Of a stretch of 9,850 bases of DNA, positions 1 to 9,319 are shown piece after piece. A program made the translations under genes and the position numbers. Positions within the stretch are counted from its first letter, which is position 1. The number at the start of each line of letters is the position of its first letter. The notes below the pieces were generated by a model, which searched no databases, was not told the origin of the DNA, and was given only the letters and a program-made list of their open reading frames with translations. Source of the stretch: Acetobacteraceae bacterium (GTDB taxonomy: Bacteria; Pseudomonadota; Alphaproteobacteria; Acetobacterales; Acetobacteraceae); the NCBI GenBank assembly GCA_025356735.1, contig JANXRT010000099.1, forward strand, positions 1 to 9,850. Direction: 5' to 3'.

Positions 1-1
1 C

Positions 2-1207
<1,206 letters not shown>

Positions 1208-1374
1208 ACCGCTCGTTAATTCTACTAGGCCGGCCATTTGACAGGCCTTTCTGCGCTTCCGGTGCTCACGGCCAAGAAGGCCGCTCCACTCCGGTTCTCG
1301 AAAGACGCGCCAACTGACTCGGCCTAGCGAATTACCGAATAGTCTAGGGTTGCTGTAATCCAGATTTGCGAAAA
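1208..1374 (+). other. Structured groEL 3' region with hairpin and flanking direct repeats
   Basis: This non-coding stretch lies between the groEL stop and its terminator. It holds a short perfect hairpin, CGGCC-aagaa-GGCCG, at 1269-1283. Direct repeats flank it: CCGGTGCTC at 1259-1267 and CCGGTTCTC at 1291-1299 (8 of 9 identical). There is no credible coding frame. It may be a groEL 3' UTR, or part of a small RNA ending at the terminator at 1375-1410. A TTGACA at 1238-1243 has no recognisable -10 at the right spacing, so I do not call a promoter. Confidence 0.4.
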
Positions 1375-1410
1375 AAGAGGGCGAACTTCACGGTTCGCCC
1401 TTTTCTTTTT
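1375..1410 (+). terminator. Rho-independent terminator downstream of groEL
   Basis: The core stem GGGCGAAC (1379-1386) pairs with GTTCGCCC (1393-1400) around the 6-nt loop ttcacg. A-T and one G-T pair extend it to 1375/1404. A T-rich run (TTTTCTTTTT, 1401-1410) follows directly. The A-rich left side means it could also work on the other strand, although no - strand gene ends here. It sits about 170 nt after the groEL stop and separates groEL from the cold-shock genes. Confidence 0.9.
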
Positions 1411-1669
1411 GTTCAAGACCCTGTAGGTTGCCATGGCTCAACTCGTGCAGAGTCCGTCACTACCTCGTGTCTGTCATTGACAGAGACGGGCTTTTCTGCG
1501 TCAGATACAGGACGCAATCGTTTCTTGGCTTGGCTTGCTGTGTCTCCCCTTTGTCGGGTGCTCTCAAGAAATCCAAAGGCCCGGTTGTCTCAAGTATCCT
1601 GCCGCCGGTGGGGTGCTGGGTGCCCGGCGATTTCCGTCGGCGCCAACGGACGAAGAGAGTGACGCAGAT
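1411..1669 (+). other. Non-coding leader of the first cold-shock gene
   Basis: This ~260-nt gap between the groEL terminator and the first csp start has no supported gene. An open frame runs upstream of the csp start to about 1535, but the extra ~45 residues resemble no cold-shock protein N-terminus. Most of the stretch is probably promoter plus a long 5' UTR. Long leaders that change fold with temperature are well known for cspA-family mRNAs in other bacteria; whether this one behaves so is inference. Purines at 1653-1659 (AAGAGAG) are the only Shine-Dalgarno candidate, and it is weak and rather far from the ATG. Confidence 0.5.
1470..1506 (+). promoter_or_regulatory. Candidate csp promoter: TTGACA box inside a 15-bp palindrome
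   Basis: TCTGTCA-T-TGACAGA at 1470-1484 is a perfect inverted repeat around a single base. Its centre overlaps a consensus -35 box, TTGACA (1477-1482). The best -10 candidate is TCAGAT at 1501-1506 after an 18-nt spacer, and it matches the consensus poorly. If this is the promoter, the leader before the ATG is roughly 155 nt and the palindrome would be placed to act as an operator. No known regulator site is recognised. Confidence 0.35.
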
Positions 1670-1873
1670 ATGGCTATCGGCACGGTCAAGTGGTTCAATA
1701 CGACTAAGGGCTTTGGCTTCATCATGCCGCAGGATGGCAGCAAGGACGTGTTCGTCCACATCACTGCGGTGCAGGCTGCCGGCATGCGCGGCCTGAACGA
1801 GGGCCAGGCGGTCAGCTACGAGGTCGAGATGGAGCGCGGCAAGGCCGCCGCCACCAACCTTAAGCTGGCCTGA
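1670..1873 (+). CDS. cspA: Cold-shock protein, CspA family (first tandem copy)
   Basis: A 67-residue single-domain cold-shock protein, a small beta-barrel (OB fold) that binds single-stranded RNA and DNA and acts as an RNA chaperone or antiterminator. It starts MAIGTVKWFN, with both RNA-binding motifs intact: RNP1 KGFGFI (residues 13-18) and RNP2 VFVHI (27-31). Trp8 and the surrounding aromatics are the expected base-stacking surface. The length is exactly that of the family, which is why I take the ATG at 1670 and not the upstream open frame. It differs from the second copy downstream at 10 of 67 residues. I cannot tell from sequence whether this copy is cold-induced, growth-phase regulated or constitutive; the symbol denotes the family only. 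Confidence 0.95.
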   Translation: MAIGTVKWFNTTKGFGFIMPQDGSKDVFVHITAVQAAGMRGLNEGQAVSYEVEMERGKAAATNLKLA

Positions 1874-2043
1874 ACCCAGGCTGGCGCGGCGCGCTCCGAT
1901 GATCGACACGATCCCGGCGAAGCGATCTACCCAGAATATCCCATCCTCTTTGACTCGCGCGGCACGATTGCCGATCGCGGGCACTGGTCGAGCTTACCCA
2001 CAAACGCGCGCGTCGTCGGCGTATCGTAATAGGAGTGTCTGAC
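1874..2043 (+). other. Leader/intergenic region of the second cold-shock gene
   Basis: A 170-nt non-coding gap separates the two csp genes. It ends in a strong Shine-Dalgarno, AGGAG at 2031-2035, eight nt before the ATG at 2044. This decides the start against the in-frame GTG at 2035, which lies inside the Shine-Dalgarno itself. A TTGACT at 1950-1955 could be a -35 box, but no good -10 follows. I see no obvious terminator after the first csp, so readthrough into the second is possible. The region is not visibly similar to the leader of the first copy. Confidence 0.5.
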
Positions 2044-2247
2044 ATGGCTGTTGGTACTGTGAAATGGTTCAATGCCACCAAGGGTTTCGGTTTCATCATG
2101 CCGCAGGACGGTGGCAAGGACGTGTTCGTCCACATCACCGCCGTGCAGGCCGCAGGCCTGAAAGGCCTCGATGATGGCCAGAAGGTCAGCTACGAAGTGG
2201 CCATGGAGCGCGGCAAGGCCGCTGCGACCAACCTCCGTCTGGCCTGA
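2044..2247 (+). CDS. cspA: Cold-shock protein, CspA family (second tandem copy)
   Basis: A 67-residue paralogue of the preceding gene, starting MAVGTVKWFN, with RNP1 KGFGFI (13-18) and RNP2 VFVHI (27-31) intact. About 85% of residues (57 of 67) match the first copy. The changes fall mostly in residues 39-53 (for example MRGLNE to LKGLDD, A47K, E53A), outside the RNA-binding motifs. The DNA is also close, with long identical blocks such as the one around AAGGACGTGTTCGTCCACAT, so this is a fairly recent or conserved tandem duplication. Unlike the first copy it has a textbook ribosome-binding site. It should have the same single-strand nucleic-acid-binding role; divergence in regulation is inferred from the unlike leaders. 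Confidence 0.96.
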   Translation: MAVGTVKWFNATKGFGFIMPQDGGKDVFVHITAVQAAGLKGLDDGQKVSYEVAMERGKAAATNLRLA

Positions 2248-2310
2248 TTTCTTCCGGCCCTGACTTCTTTCGGCTACGTCATGCGGGAAATCCGCTGACG
2301 CGGTAAACTG

Positions 2311-2349
2311 AACCGGGCCGCACTCCTGAGGGGGTGCGGCCCGGTTTGC
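2311..2349. terminator. Shared hairpin terminator between convergent csp and ybaL-like genes
   Basis: The left arm AACCGGGCCGCAC (2311-2323) pairs perfectly with GTGCGGCCCGGTT (2334-2346). Three inner pairs (one of them T-G) extend the stem to 16 bp around the loop tgag (2327-2330). Only a short T run (2345-2347) follows on the + strand, and the U-tract on the - strand is also weak. It lies between the csp stop (2247) and the - strand stop at 2357, the right place for a bidirectional terminator. Confidence 0.7.
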
Positions 2350-2356
2350 ATGATAC

Positions 2357-4066
2357 CTATTCCACCGGCGCCAGGTGTTCCTGTGCGATCTGGGCGTGCG
2401 TCAGCATCGTGCGGGCGATCTCGCGCTCGCCCATGACCACGACGTCGGCGCCATGCGCCTTGAGGTGCGTCACCTCGGCATCGCGGTGGGCACGCGCGAT
2501 GATCCTGAGGCCCGGCTGCATGGCCCGTGCCTGCTCCACGATCTGGCCGGCCTCGAACACCTCCGGTATGGCCACGAACAGCATTCTCGCCTGTCCCAGG
2601 TTGGCCGCCGCCAGCACGTCCGGCAGCACCCCGTTGGCATGGATCAGCTCGACGTTGCCGCCTTGCCAGAATTCGGCTGGCGCGCTTCCGCCGGTTTTGG
2701 CCAAGGTCTCGTCGCGGCCCTCCTCAATCACCAGAACTGGCCAGCCGTCGCGTCGCAGGCCCTCGCCGACCAGCCGGCCAACGCGGCCGAAACCGATGAT
2801 AATGGCATGGTCGGCAAGCCTGGTCGGCACCATGACGGCCGGGATGGGGGAGCCGGCCTGAACCGTCTTGCGAGCTGACGGCCGGCATTTCTCGATGACG
2901 AAAAATAGCACCGGGTTAAACAGTATGGTCAGGATCGAGGCGCCAAGAATGAGGTCGCGTGCCAGTTTCGGCAGCAATTCCAGCTGAACCCCGAGATCGG
3001 CCAGGATGAAGGAGAATTCGCCGATCTGCGCCAGCCCCGCGGCTATCGTCAACGTGACGAGCCATTTCTGCCCGAATATCCGCATCAGCAAGATCGTGGC
3101 GCCGGCATTGCCCAGCACGATCACCAGGCAGGTGCCGAGCAGCGCCACCGGCTGGGTCAGCAGCACCGAGGGGTTGAACAGCATGCCGACCGAGACGAAG
3201 AACAGTACCGCGAAGGCGTCACGCAGCGGCAATGTCTCCTCCGCAGCACGCTGGCTGAGCTGGGATTCGCTCAGCACCATGCCGGCGAAGAACGCGCCAA
3301 GCGCGAACGACACGCCGAACAGCTCGGCGGCGCCAAACGCCACGCTCAGCGCCACCGCCAGCACGGCCAGCCGGAACAGCTCGCGCGATCCGGTATGGGC
3401 GACGTAGTGCAGGATCGCCGGGATCACCCGGCGGCCGACGATCAGCATCAGCGCCACGAACGCCGCGACCTTGCCGAGCGTGATGGCGATCGCCAGCGCC
3501 AGGCTTGCGTGATCGACCGCCGCCGTGGTCGACGTGCCGCGCAGCAGCCCGGCCAACGGCGGCAGCAGCACCAGCGCCACCACCGTCAGCAGGTCCTGGA
3601 TCACCAGCCAGCCGACCGCGATGCGCCCGGCATCGGTGTCCATCACCCGACGCTCCTGCAGGCCACGCAGCACCACCACCGTGCTGGCGATCGACAACGC
3701 CAGCCCGAACACGGCACCGGTGCCGAGCGGCCAGCCGAGCAGCCAGGCGAGGCCGGTGCCCAGCCCTGTCGTCGCCACGATCTGCAGCAGCGCGCCGGGC
3801 AGCGCCACCGCGCGCACCGCGATCAGGTCGGACACCGAGAAATGCAGCCCGACGCCGAACATCAGCAGAATGACGCCGATCTCGGCCAGCTGGGTGGCCA
3901 GCTCGGTGCTGGCGACGAAGCCCGGCGTGAACGGCCCGATCAGCACGCCGGCGAGCAGATAGCCGATCAGCGGCGAAACGCGCAGCCGGTTGGCCAGGGT
4001 TCCGAGCACGAAAGCAATGCCGAACGCGGCGACGATCAGGGAGATCAGCGGCGGCGAATGGTCCAT
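2357..4066 (-). CDS. ybaL: YbaL/KefB-type cation:proton antiporter with NAD-binding domain
   Basis: Inner-membrane monovalent cation:proton antiporter of the CPA2 (KefB/KefC) family, expected to exchange K+ or Na+ for H+. At 569 residues it is close to E. coli YbaL (about 560). Residues ~7-395 form the hydrophobic exchanger domain with many membrane spans. It includes the conserved opening (LRVSPLIGYLLAG, FTPGFV), GVILLMFGVGLHFS near 64-78, and the Gln-Asp pair of the transport core in GWLVIQDLL (157-158). Residues ~418-550 form a TrkA-N (RCK-like) Rossmann domain with GFGRVG at 425-430, ending in MGEREIARTML as in YbaL. The start at 4066 (MDHSPPLI) is chosen because AGGAG lies 7 nt upstream on the - strand and the family begins there; the frame stays open for 43 more codons, but these overlap the dodecin gene. 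The gene is divergent from dodecin. Which cation it moves, and any ligand gating, cannot be read from sequence. Confidence 0.93.
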   Translation of the reverse strand: MDHSPPLISLIVAAFGIAFVLGTLANRLRVSPLIGYLLAGVLIGPFTPGFVASTELATQLAEIGVILLMFGVGLHFSVSDLIAVRAVALPGALLQIVATTGLGTGLAWLLGWPLGTGAVFGLALSIASTVVVLRGLQERRVMDTDAGRIAVGWLVIQDLLTVVALVLLPPLAGLLRGTSTTAAVDHASLALAIAITLGKVAAFVALMLIVGRRVIPAILHYVAHTGSRELFRLAVLAVALSVAFGAAELFGVSFALGAFFAGMVLSESQLSQRAAEETLPLRDAFAVLFFVSVGMLFNPSVLLTQPVALLGTCLVIVLGNAGATILLMRIFGQKWLVTLTIAAGLAQIGEFSFILADLGVQLELLPKLARDLILGASILTILFNPVLFFVIEKCRPSARKTVQAGSPIPAVMVPTRLADHAIIIGFGRVGRLVGEGLRRDGWPVLVIEEGRDETLAKTGGSAPAEFWQGGNVELIHANGVLPDVLAAANLGQARMLFVAIPEVFEAGQIVEQARAMQPGLRIIARAHRDAEVTHLKAHGADVVVMGEREIARTMLTHAQIAQEHLAPVE

Positions 4067-4079
4067 CTTCTGTCTCCTG

Positions 4080-4131
4080 GCCGGATTTCGAAAGCCGGCG
4101 AACCAAGCGGCCCCGATCGCGTTAACATCGG
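4080..4131. promoter_or_regulatory. Divergent regulatory region with 20-bp palindrome (ybaL-like / dodecin)
   Basis: The 86-nt gap between the two divergent starts holds GCCGGATTTCGAAAGCCGGC at 4080-4099, a 20-bp inverted repeat with one mismatched pair, centred on TTCGAA. A second, smaller inverted repeat, CCGAT (4113-4117) and ATCGG (4127-4131), surrounds GTTAAC. The large palindrome ends only 2 bp from the Shine-Dalgarno (AGGAG on the - strand) of the antiporter gene, so it could be an operator or an mRNA hairpin controlling translation. No clear -35/-10 pair was found for either gene. Confidence 0.4.
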
Positions 4132-4152
4132 CAGGATCAAAGGAAACCAGCC

Positions 4153-4362
4153 ATGGCCGAACATGTCTACAAACTTGTCGAACTGGTGGGAACATCGGAA
4201 ACCGGCATTGAGGATGCCATCGAGCGAGCCATCGCGCGCGCCGGCAAAAGCCTCAATCACCTCGGCTGGTTCGAGGTCACGGAAATGCGTGGCCACCTGG
4301 AGGGCGGCAAGGTCGCGCATTATCAGGTGACGTTGAAGGCCGGGTTCTCGCTCGAGGACTGA
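4153..4362 (+). CDS. Dodecin, flavin-binding dodecamer
   Basis: Dodecins are small cytosolic proteins that assemble into a hollow dodecamer storing or buffering flavins (riboflavin, FMN or FAD; in some bacteria also coenzyme A). This one is 69 residues, the usual size, and begins MAEHVYKLVELVGTS. The family pattern is complete: a first strand, a helix (ETGIEDAIERAIARA), then GWFEVTEMRGHLEGGKVAHYQVTLKAGF. Trp39 matches the tryptophan that stacks on the flavin ring, and Gln58 in HYQVTLK matches the glutamine that contacts it in characterised dodecins. AAGGA (4140-4144) lies 8 nt before the ATG and supports the start. It is divergent from the antiporter gene and ends 22 nt from the convergent channel gene. 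Its role beside two potassium-transport genes is unknown. Confidence 0.95.
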   Translation: MAEHVYKLVELVGTSETGIEDAIERAIARAGKSLNHLGWFEVTEMRGHLEGGKVAHYQVTLKAGFSLED

Positions 4363-4384
4363 CCGCAAGGCCAGCTTTCGGAGG

Positions 4385-5350
4385 TCACGGGTTCACAGGC
4401 GCCACATCGTGGAACCGGCGAAAATCGATTGCCCGCAGCCCGGCCTCCGTATAGCCGAAAATATCCACGAAATGATGATCCCATAGAATCTCGTCTACCG
4501 AGTAGGAAGTTTGGGCGTGGATAGGCTGTGACATCGTCTCGTCCAACCCGGAAATCGTCACCACCAGCTCGATCTCCTCGGCGGCCAGGCTCTCGGGCGT
4601 CGCGCCGTAAAACGGGCTGTCGGCGTCAATCGGATGAAACATTTGGAAGGTCAGCGCCAAGACGGGCGTGCGGGCACGCACCAGTCGAAGGTCCTGGATA
4701 CGGCGCATCGTGCCACCCTCGCGCGCTCGTTCCTGACGCAGTACGCTCATGGTAACATCGGCCTGGACAATCCGGTTGCGGCGCTCGTTGCCCGCCCGTA
4801 TCGACAACATCATCTGGCCATCCTGTGGCCCGATCACCGCCACCCGGCTGAACAGGATGCGCGCCGTCGGGCGTGAGAACCGCGCGAACACCAGGCCGGT
4901 GGCGAGCGCGATCATCAGCATCCCGGTCAGCGCCTCGATGGTGACCAGGATGTTGGCATAGACCGTCTGCGGAATCAGATGGCCGTAGCCGATCGTCGCC
5001 ATGGTCTGCACGCTGAAGAAGAATGCATTGGCGAAATCCAAGGATCCGACCTCGGAAATGGCGCCGGGCTGGAGCAGGTACAACCCGGCGAAAAGCAGGT
5101 TGGCCGCAAGATAGGTCCCGCTGGCGACAAGCAGAAAGCCCCACCACGGGATATGAAGCGCACTGTGATACGGGTCTTTCCACCAGTGCCTCTCCAGGCC
5201 GTATGTGGCGATGCGGTCGGCCTTGCCGCGGGAGATCATGCGCGGTGTGGCCACCGTGGCGTCAGGCGGCGGCTCGGGCCTCAGAAAAGCCGGGTCCCGC
5301 CTCGCCTTTCGAGCAATAGGACCCGCCTCGCTTAAAGTAGAGGGTTTCAA
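4385..5350 (-). CDS. KirBac-type inward-rectifier potassium channel
   Basis: Inner-membrane K+ channel subunit; family members are tetramers. The protein is up to 321 residues, near the ~300-330 of known KirBac channels. In order: an amphipathic slide-helix region (residues ~50-63, LERHWWKDPYH), TM1 (~68-93), pore helix and selectivity filter TIGYG (119-123) preceded by FFFSVQTMA, TM2 (~130-156), and a C-terminal Kir cytoplasmic beta domain (~165-315) with MFHPIDADSPFYG and YSVDEILWDHHFVDIF. It resembles KirBac3.1 most, from memory. The start is uncertain. TTG at 5350 overlaps the hydrolase stop (TTGA) and has GGAGG 11 nt upstream, but the first ~20 codons lie in repeat-like DNA. ATG at 5239 (residue 38) has no ribosome-binding site, and similarity to KirBac3.1 seems to begin a few residues before it. 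GTG at 5254 is a third option. It is likely cotranscribed with the hydrolase. Confidence 0.93.
   Translation of the reverse strand: MKPSTLSEAGPIARKARRDPAFLRPEPPPDATVATPRMISRGKADRIATYGLERHWWKDPYHSALHIPWWGFLLVASGTYLAANLLFAGLYLLQPGAISEVGSLDFANAFFFSVQTMATIGYGHLIPQTVYANILVTIEALTGMLMIALATGLVFARFSRPTARILFSRVAVIGPQDGQMMLSIRAGNERRNRIVQADVTMSVLRQERAREGGTMRRIQDLRLVRARTPVLALTFQMFHPIDADSPFYGATPESLAAEEIELVVTISGLDETMSQPIHAQTSYSVDEILWDHHFVDIFGYTEAGLRAIDFRRFHDVAPVNP
5291..5336. repeat. Short direct and inverted repeats in the 5' end of the channel ORF
   Basis: CCCGCCTCGC occurs at 5296-5305 and again at 5322-5331 (period 26). GGGTCC (5292-5297) and GGACCC (5319-5324) form an inverted pair. The unit adjoins the larger palindromic element to the right and may be its outer part. 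On the - strand it would encode roughly residues 6-20 of the channel if the TTG start is used. The low-complexity Arg/Pro/Ala sequence there matches no Kir domain. Confidence 0.45.
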
Positions 5351-6336
5351 AAGGGCGGCGCCCTCCGTGCGCCTTCCAACTGCCCAAAGGGGGGCAGTCG
5401 GAACCTTCGCTCACTCCGCCCTTTTGCGGGGTCAGGGGCAGAGCCCCGGCCTTCTTGCCAGGCCGTCGCAGGCAATCCGCCAAAGAATTTCAAAATTTCA
5501 TCCGCCGCCAACTGCGGGTTTTCCCGGTGCGGAAAATGTCCGACGCCCGGCAGCACCTGAAAATCCACGTCGGAGAAGAACTCGCCCAGCCGGTCGCCCC
5601 AGGCCGGCGGTAGCACCGGATCGCCCTCGCCCCAGCGCACGCAGGTCGGCACCGCGATCGGCGGCGGCACCGGCAGCTCGCCGGCCATCATCGCCTGGCG
5701 CCAGGCGTTGTTGGAGATGTACCAGTTGAAGCCGCCCTGCAGATTGCCGGGCTGCATGAAGTTGTCGACCCAAGCCTCGATCGCGTCGTCGAACGCCGCC
5801 TTGTTGACGCACCAGTGGCGCAGGAAATGGGAAAAATAGGTCCGGCAAGTTTCGCGTGAGGCGCCGACCAGGCTGGCTGCCCAGGGCAGCTGGTGGAAGC
5901 TCTGGTACCAAACCTCCTTCAGCATCGCCGGCACCGCGCCGCGCGAGCCGATGCCGGGATAAGGCGTGTCGAAGAAGAACAGCCCGGCCAGGCGCTCGGG
6001 ATGCGAATGCGCCATGAACTGGCCGACATGGGCGCCGATGTCGTGCGCCACGACGCCGACTTTCCCGATGCCGAGCGCGTCGAGCACGGCGAACATGTCG
6101 TCGGCATGGACGTTGGAGGCGGCCTGGTTGGAAGGGCCTGCATCCGGCTTGTCCGAATTGCCGAAGCCGCGCAGGTCGGGTGCGACGACGGAAAAACGGT
6201 CCGACAGCAACGGAGCGACCTTCTCCCAGGTGCGCGCGAACTCTGGCCAGCCATGGATCAGCAGCAGGGGGTGTCCGGATCCCTCGCGATACAGGTTGAA
6301 CGTGAGACCGTTGGCGGTGACTTGGCTCTGATCCAT
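5347..6336 (-). CDS. Alpha/beta hydrolase, epoxide-hydrolase-like
   Basis: Soluble alpha/beta-hydrolase-fold enzyme of the epoxide hydrolase / haloacetate dehalogenase group, which uses an aspartate nucleophile on epoxides or carbon-halogen bonds. It has 329 residues. HGWPE (28-32) is the HGxP oxyanion motif. The nucleophile elbow is VVAHDIGAHVG with Asp99. WGEGDPVLP gives the acid Asp239, and GVGHFPHRE the catalytic His267. The cap contains GGFNWYISN, with Tyr206 near the position of an epoxide-activating tyrosine. The HGWP motif and this tyrosine favour epoxide hydrolase over dehalogenase, but the substrate cannot be assigned. The ATG at 6336 has GGAG 7 nt upstream. The fold should finish near residue 290 (ILKFFGGLPATA); residues ~297-329 (RGSAPDPAKG onward) come from the palindromic repeat and are probably a non-native tail. 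The helicase gene is 67 nt upstream on the same strand, and the channel start may overlap its stop. Confidence 0.92.
   Translation of the reverse strand: MDQSQVTANGLTFNLYREGSGHPLLLIHGWPEFARTWEKVAPLLSDRFSVVAPDLRGFGNSDKPDAGPSNQAASNVHADDMFAVLDALGIGKVGVVAHDIGAHVGQFMAHSHPERLAGLFFFDTPYPGIGSRGAVPAMLKEVWYQSFHQLPWAASLVGASRETCRTYFSHFLRHWCVNKAAFDDAIEAWVDNFMQPGNLQGGFNWYISNNAWRQAMMAGELPVPPPIAVPTCVRWGEGDPVLPPAWGDRLGEFFSDVDFQVLPGVGHFPHRENPQLAADEILKFFGGLPATAWQEGRGSAPDPAKGRSERRFRLPPFGQLEGARRAPPF
5348..5447. repeat. Palindromic repeat element (REP/MITE-like) at the hydrolase-channel junction
   Basis: The nested structure has three parts. An outer perfect 11-bp inverted repeat has arms CAAAAGGGCGG (5348-5358) and CCGCCCTTTTG (5416-5426). 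An inner hairpin has 12-nt arms with one mismatch (5374-5385 and 5392-5403) and a 6-nt loop. An adjoining hairpin, GGGGC-aga-GCCCC, lies at 5435-5447. Read on the - strand it contains GGGGCTCTGCCCCTGACCCC, a kind of sequence I recall as widely dispersed near gene ends in Acetobacteraceae; this cannot be confirmed from one window. It encodes the last ~33 residues of the hydrolase and contains that gene's stop and the channel's candidate TTG start. No transposase is nearby. Confidence 0.65.
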
Positions 6337-6385
6337 CGCGGCTCTCCGTAAATGCGTCGCAGGAACCTGAGGGAAGCGCCGTCTT

Positions 6386-6403
6386 CGATCAAGCGGGGGG
6401 CGA

Positions 6404-6415
<12 letters not shown>
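6386..6415. repeat. 15-bp tandem duplication at the helicase stop codon
   Basis: CGATCAAGCGGGG occurs at 6386-6398 and again at 6401-6413, a period of 15 bases. The right-hand copy contains the helicase stop codon (TCA at 6404-6406 on the + strand), and the left copy repeats the same stop in the same frame. It is probably a small replication-slippage duplication without effect on the protein. Confidence 0.6.
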
Positions 6416-9259
<2,844 letters not shown>

Positions 9260-9319
9260 GGACACACTATAACCTGCCGCCGATTGACCAACGCATTTCC
9301 TGTACATAGCGTCGAAAAA
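9260..9319. promoter_or_regulatory. Divergent promoter region between helicase and lysS
   Basis: Only 60 nt separate the two divergent starts. For the helicase, TATAGT on the - strand (9271-9266) is a good -10 that would place the transcription start about at the A of the ATG; its -35 (TTGG-like, ~16-nt spacer) is weak. For lysS, TACATA at 9303-9308 is a possible -10 putting the start ~5 nt before the ATG at 9320, but the TTGACC at 9284-9289 is too close (13 nt) to be its -35. Neither gene has a Shine-Dalgarno, so both transcripts may be leaderless or nearly so. Confidence 0.4.

Noticed and set aside
1535..1669. N-terminal extension of the first cold-shock protein
   Set aside because: The added residues resemble nothing in the family; the paralogue downstream starts at the equivalent Met, and both are then 67 residues.
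1950..1978. TTGACT as -35 of a promoter for the second cold-shock gene
   Set aside because: At 17-18 nt the sequence is GC-rich (GATCGC or ATCGCG), with no acceptable -10.
1460..1984. 174-codon - strand frame opposite the first cold-shock gene
   Set aside because: It is antisense to a certain gene and to its leader, with no domain or ribosome-binding site.
4067..4195. 43-codon upstream extension of the antiporter gene
   Set aside because: It overlaps the dodecin gene; the AGGAG site and the family N-terminus both support the start at 4066.
3395..4330. Long + strand open frame (311 codons) opposite the antiporter gene
   Set aside because: It is a high-GC shadow of the antiporter: composition is dominated by Arg, Gln, Asp and His with no recognisable domain, and the - strand frame has a clear family match and ribosome-binding site.
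5291..5447. Possible CRISPR or insertion sequence
   Set aside because: There are no regularly spaced identical repeats with unique spacers, and no transposase reading frame; only a nested palindrome is present.
5205..5729. + strand frame across the palindromic repeat and hydrolase
   Set aside because: It spans the ends of two genes on the other strand and turns into an Arg/Pro/Ala-rich stretch with no recognisable domain.
9284..9308. Standard sigma-70 promoter TTGACC / TACATA for lysS
   Set aside because: The spacer is 13 nt instead of about 17, so the two boxes cannot work together; only the -10-like hexamer is kept as a weak candidate.
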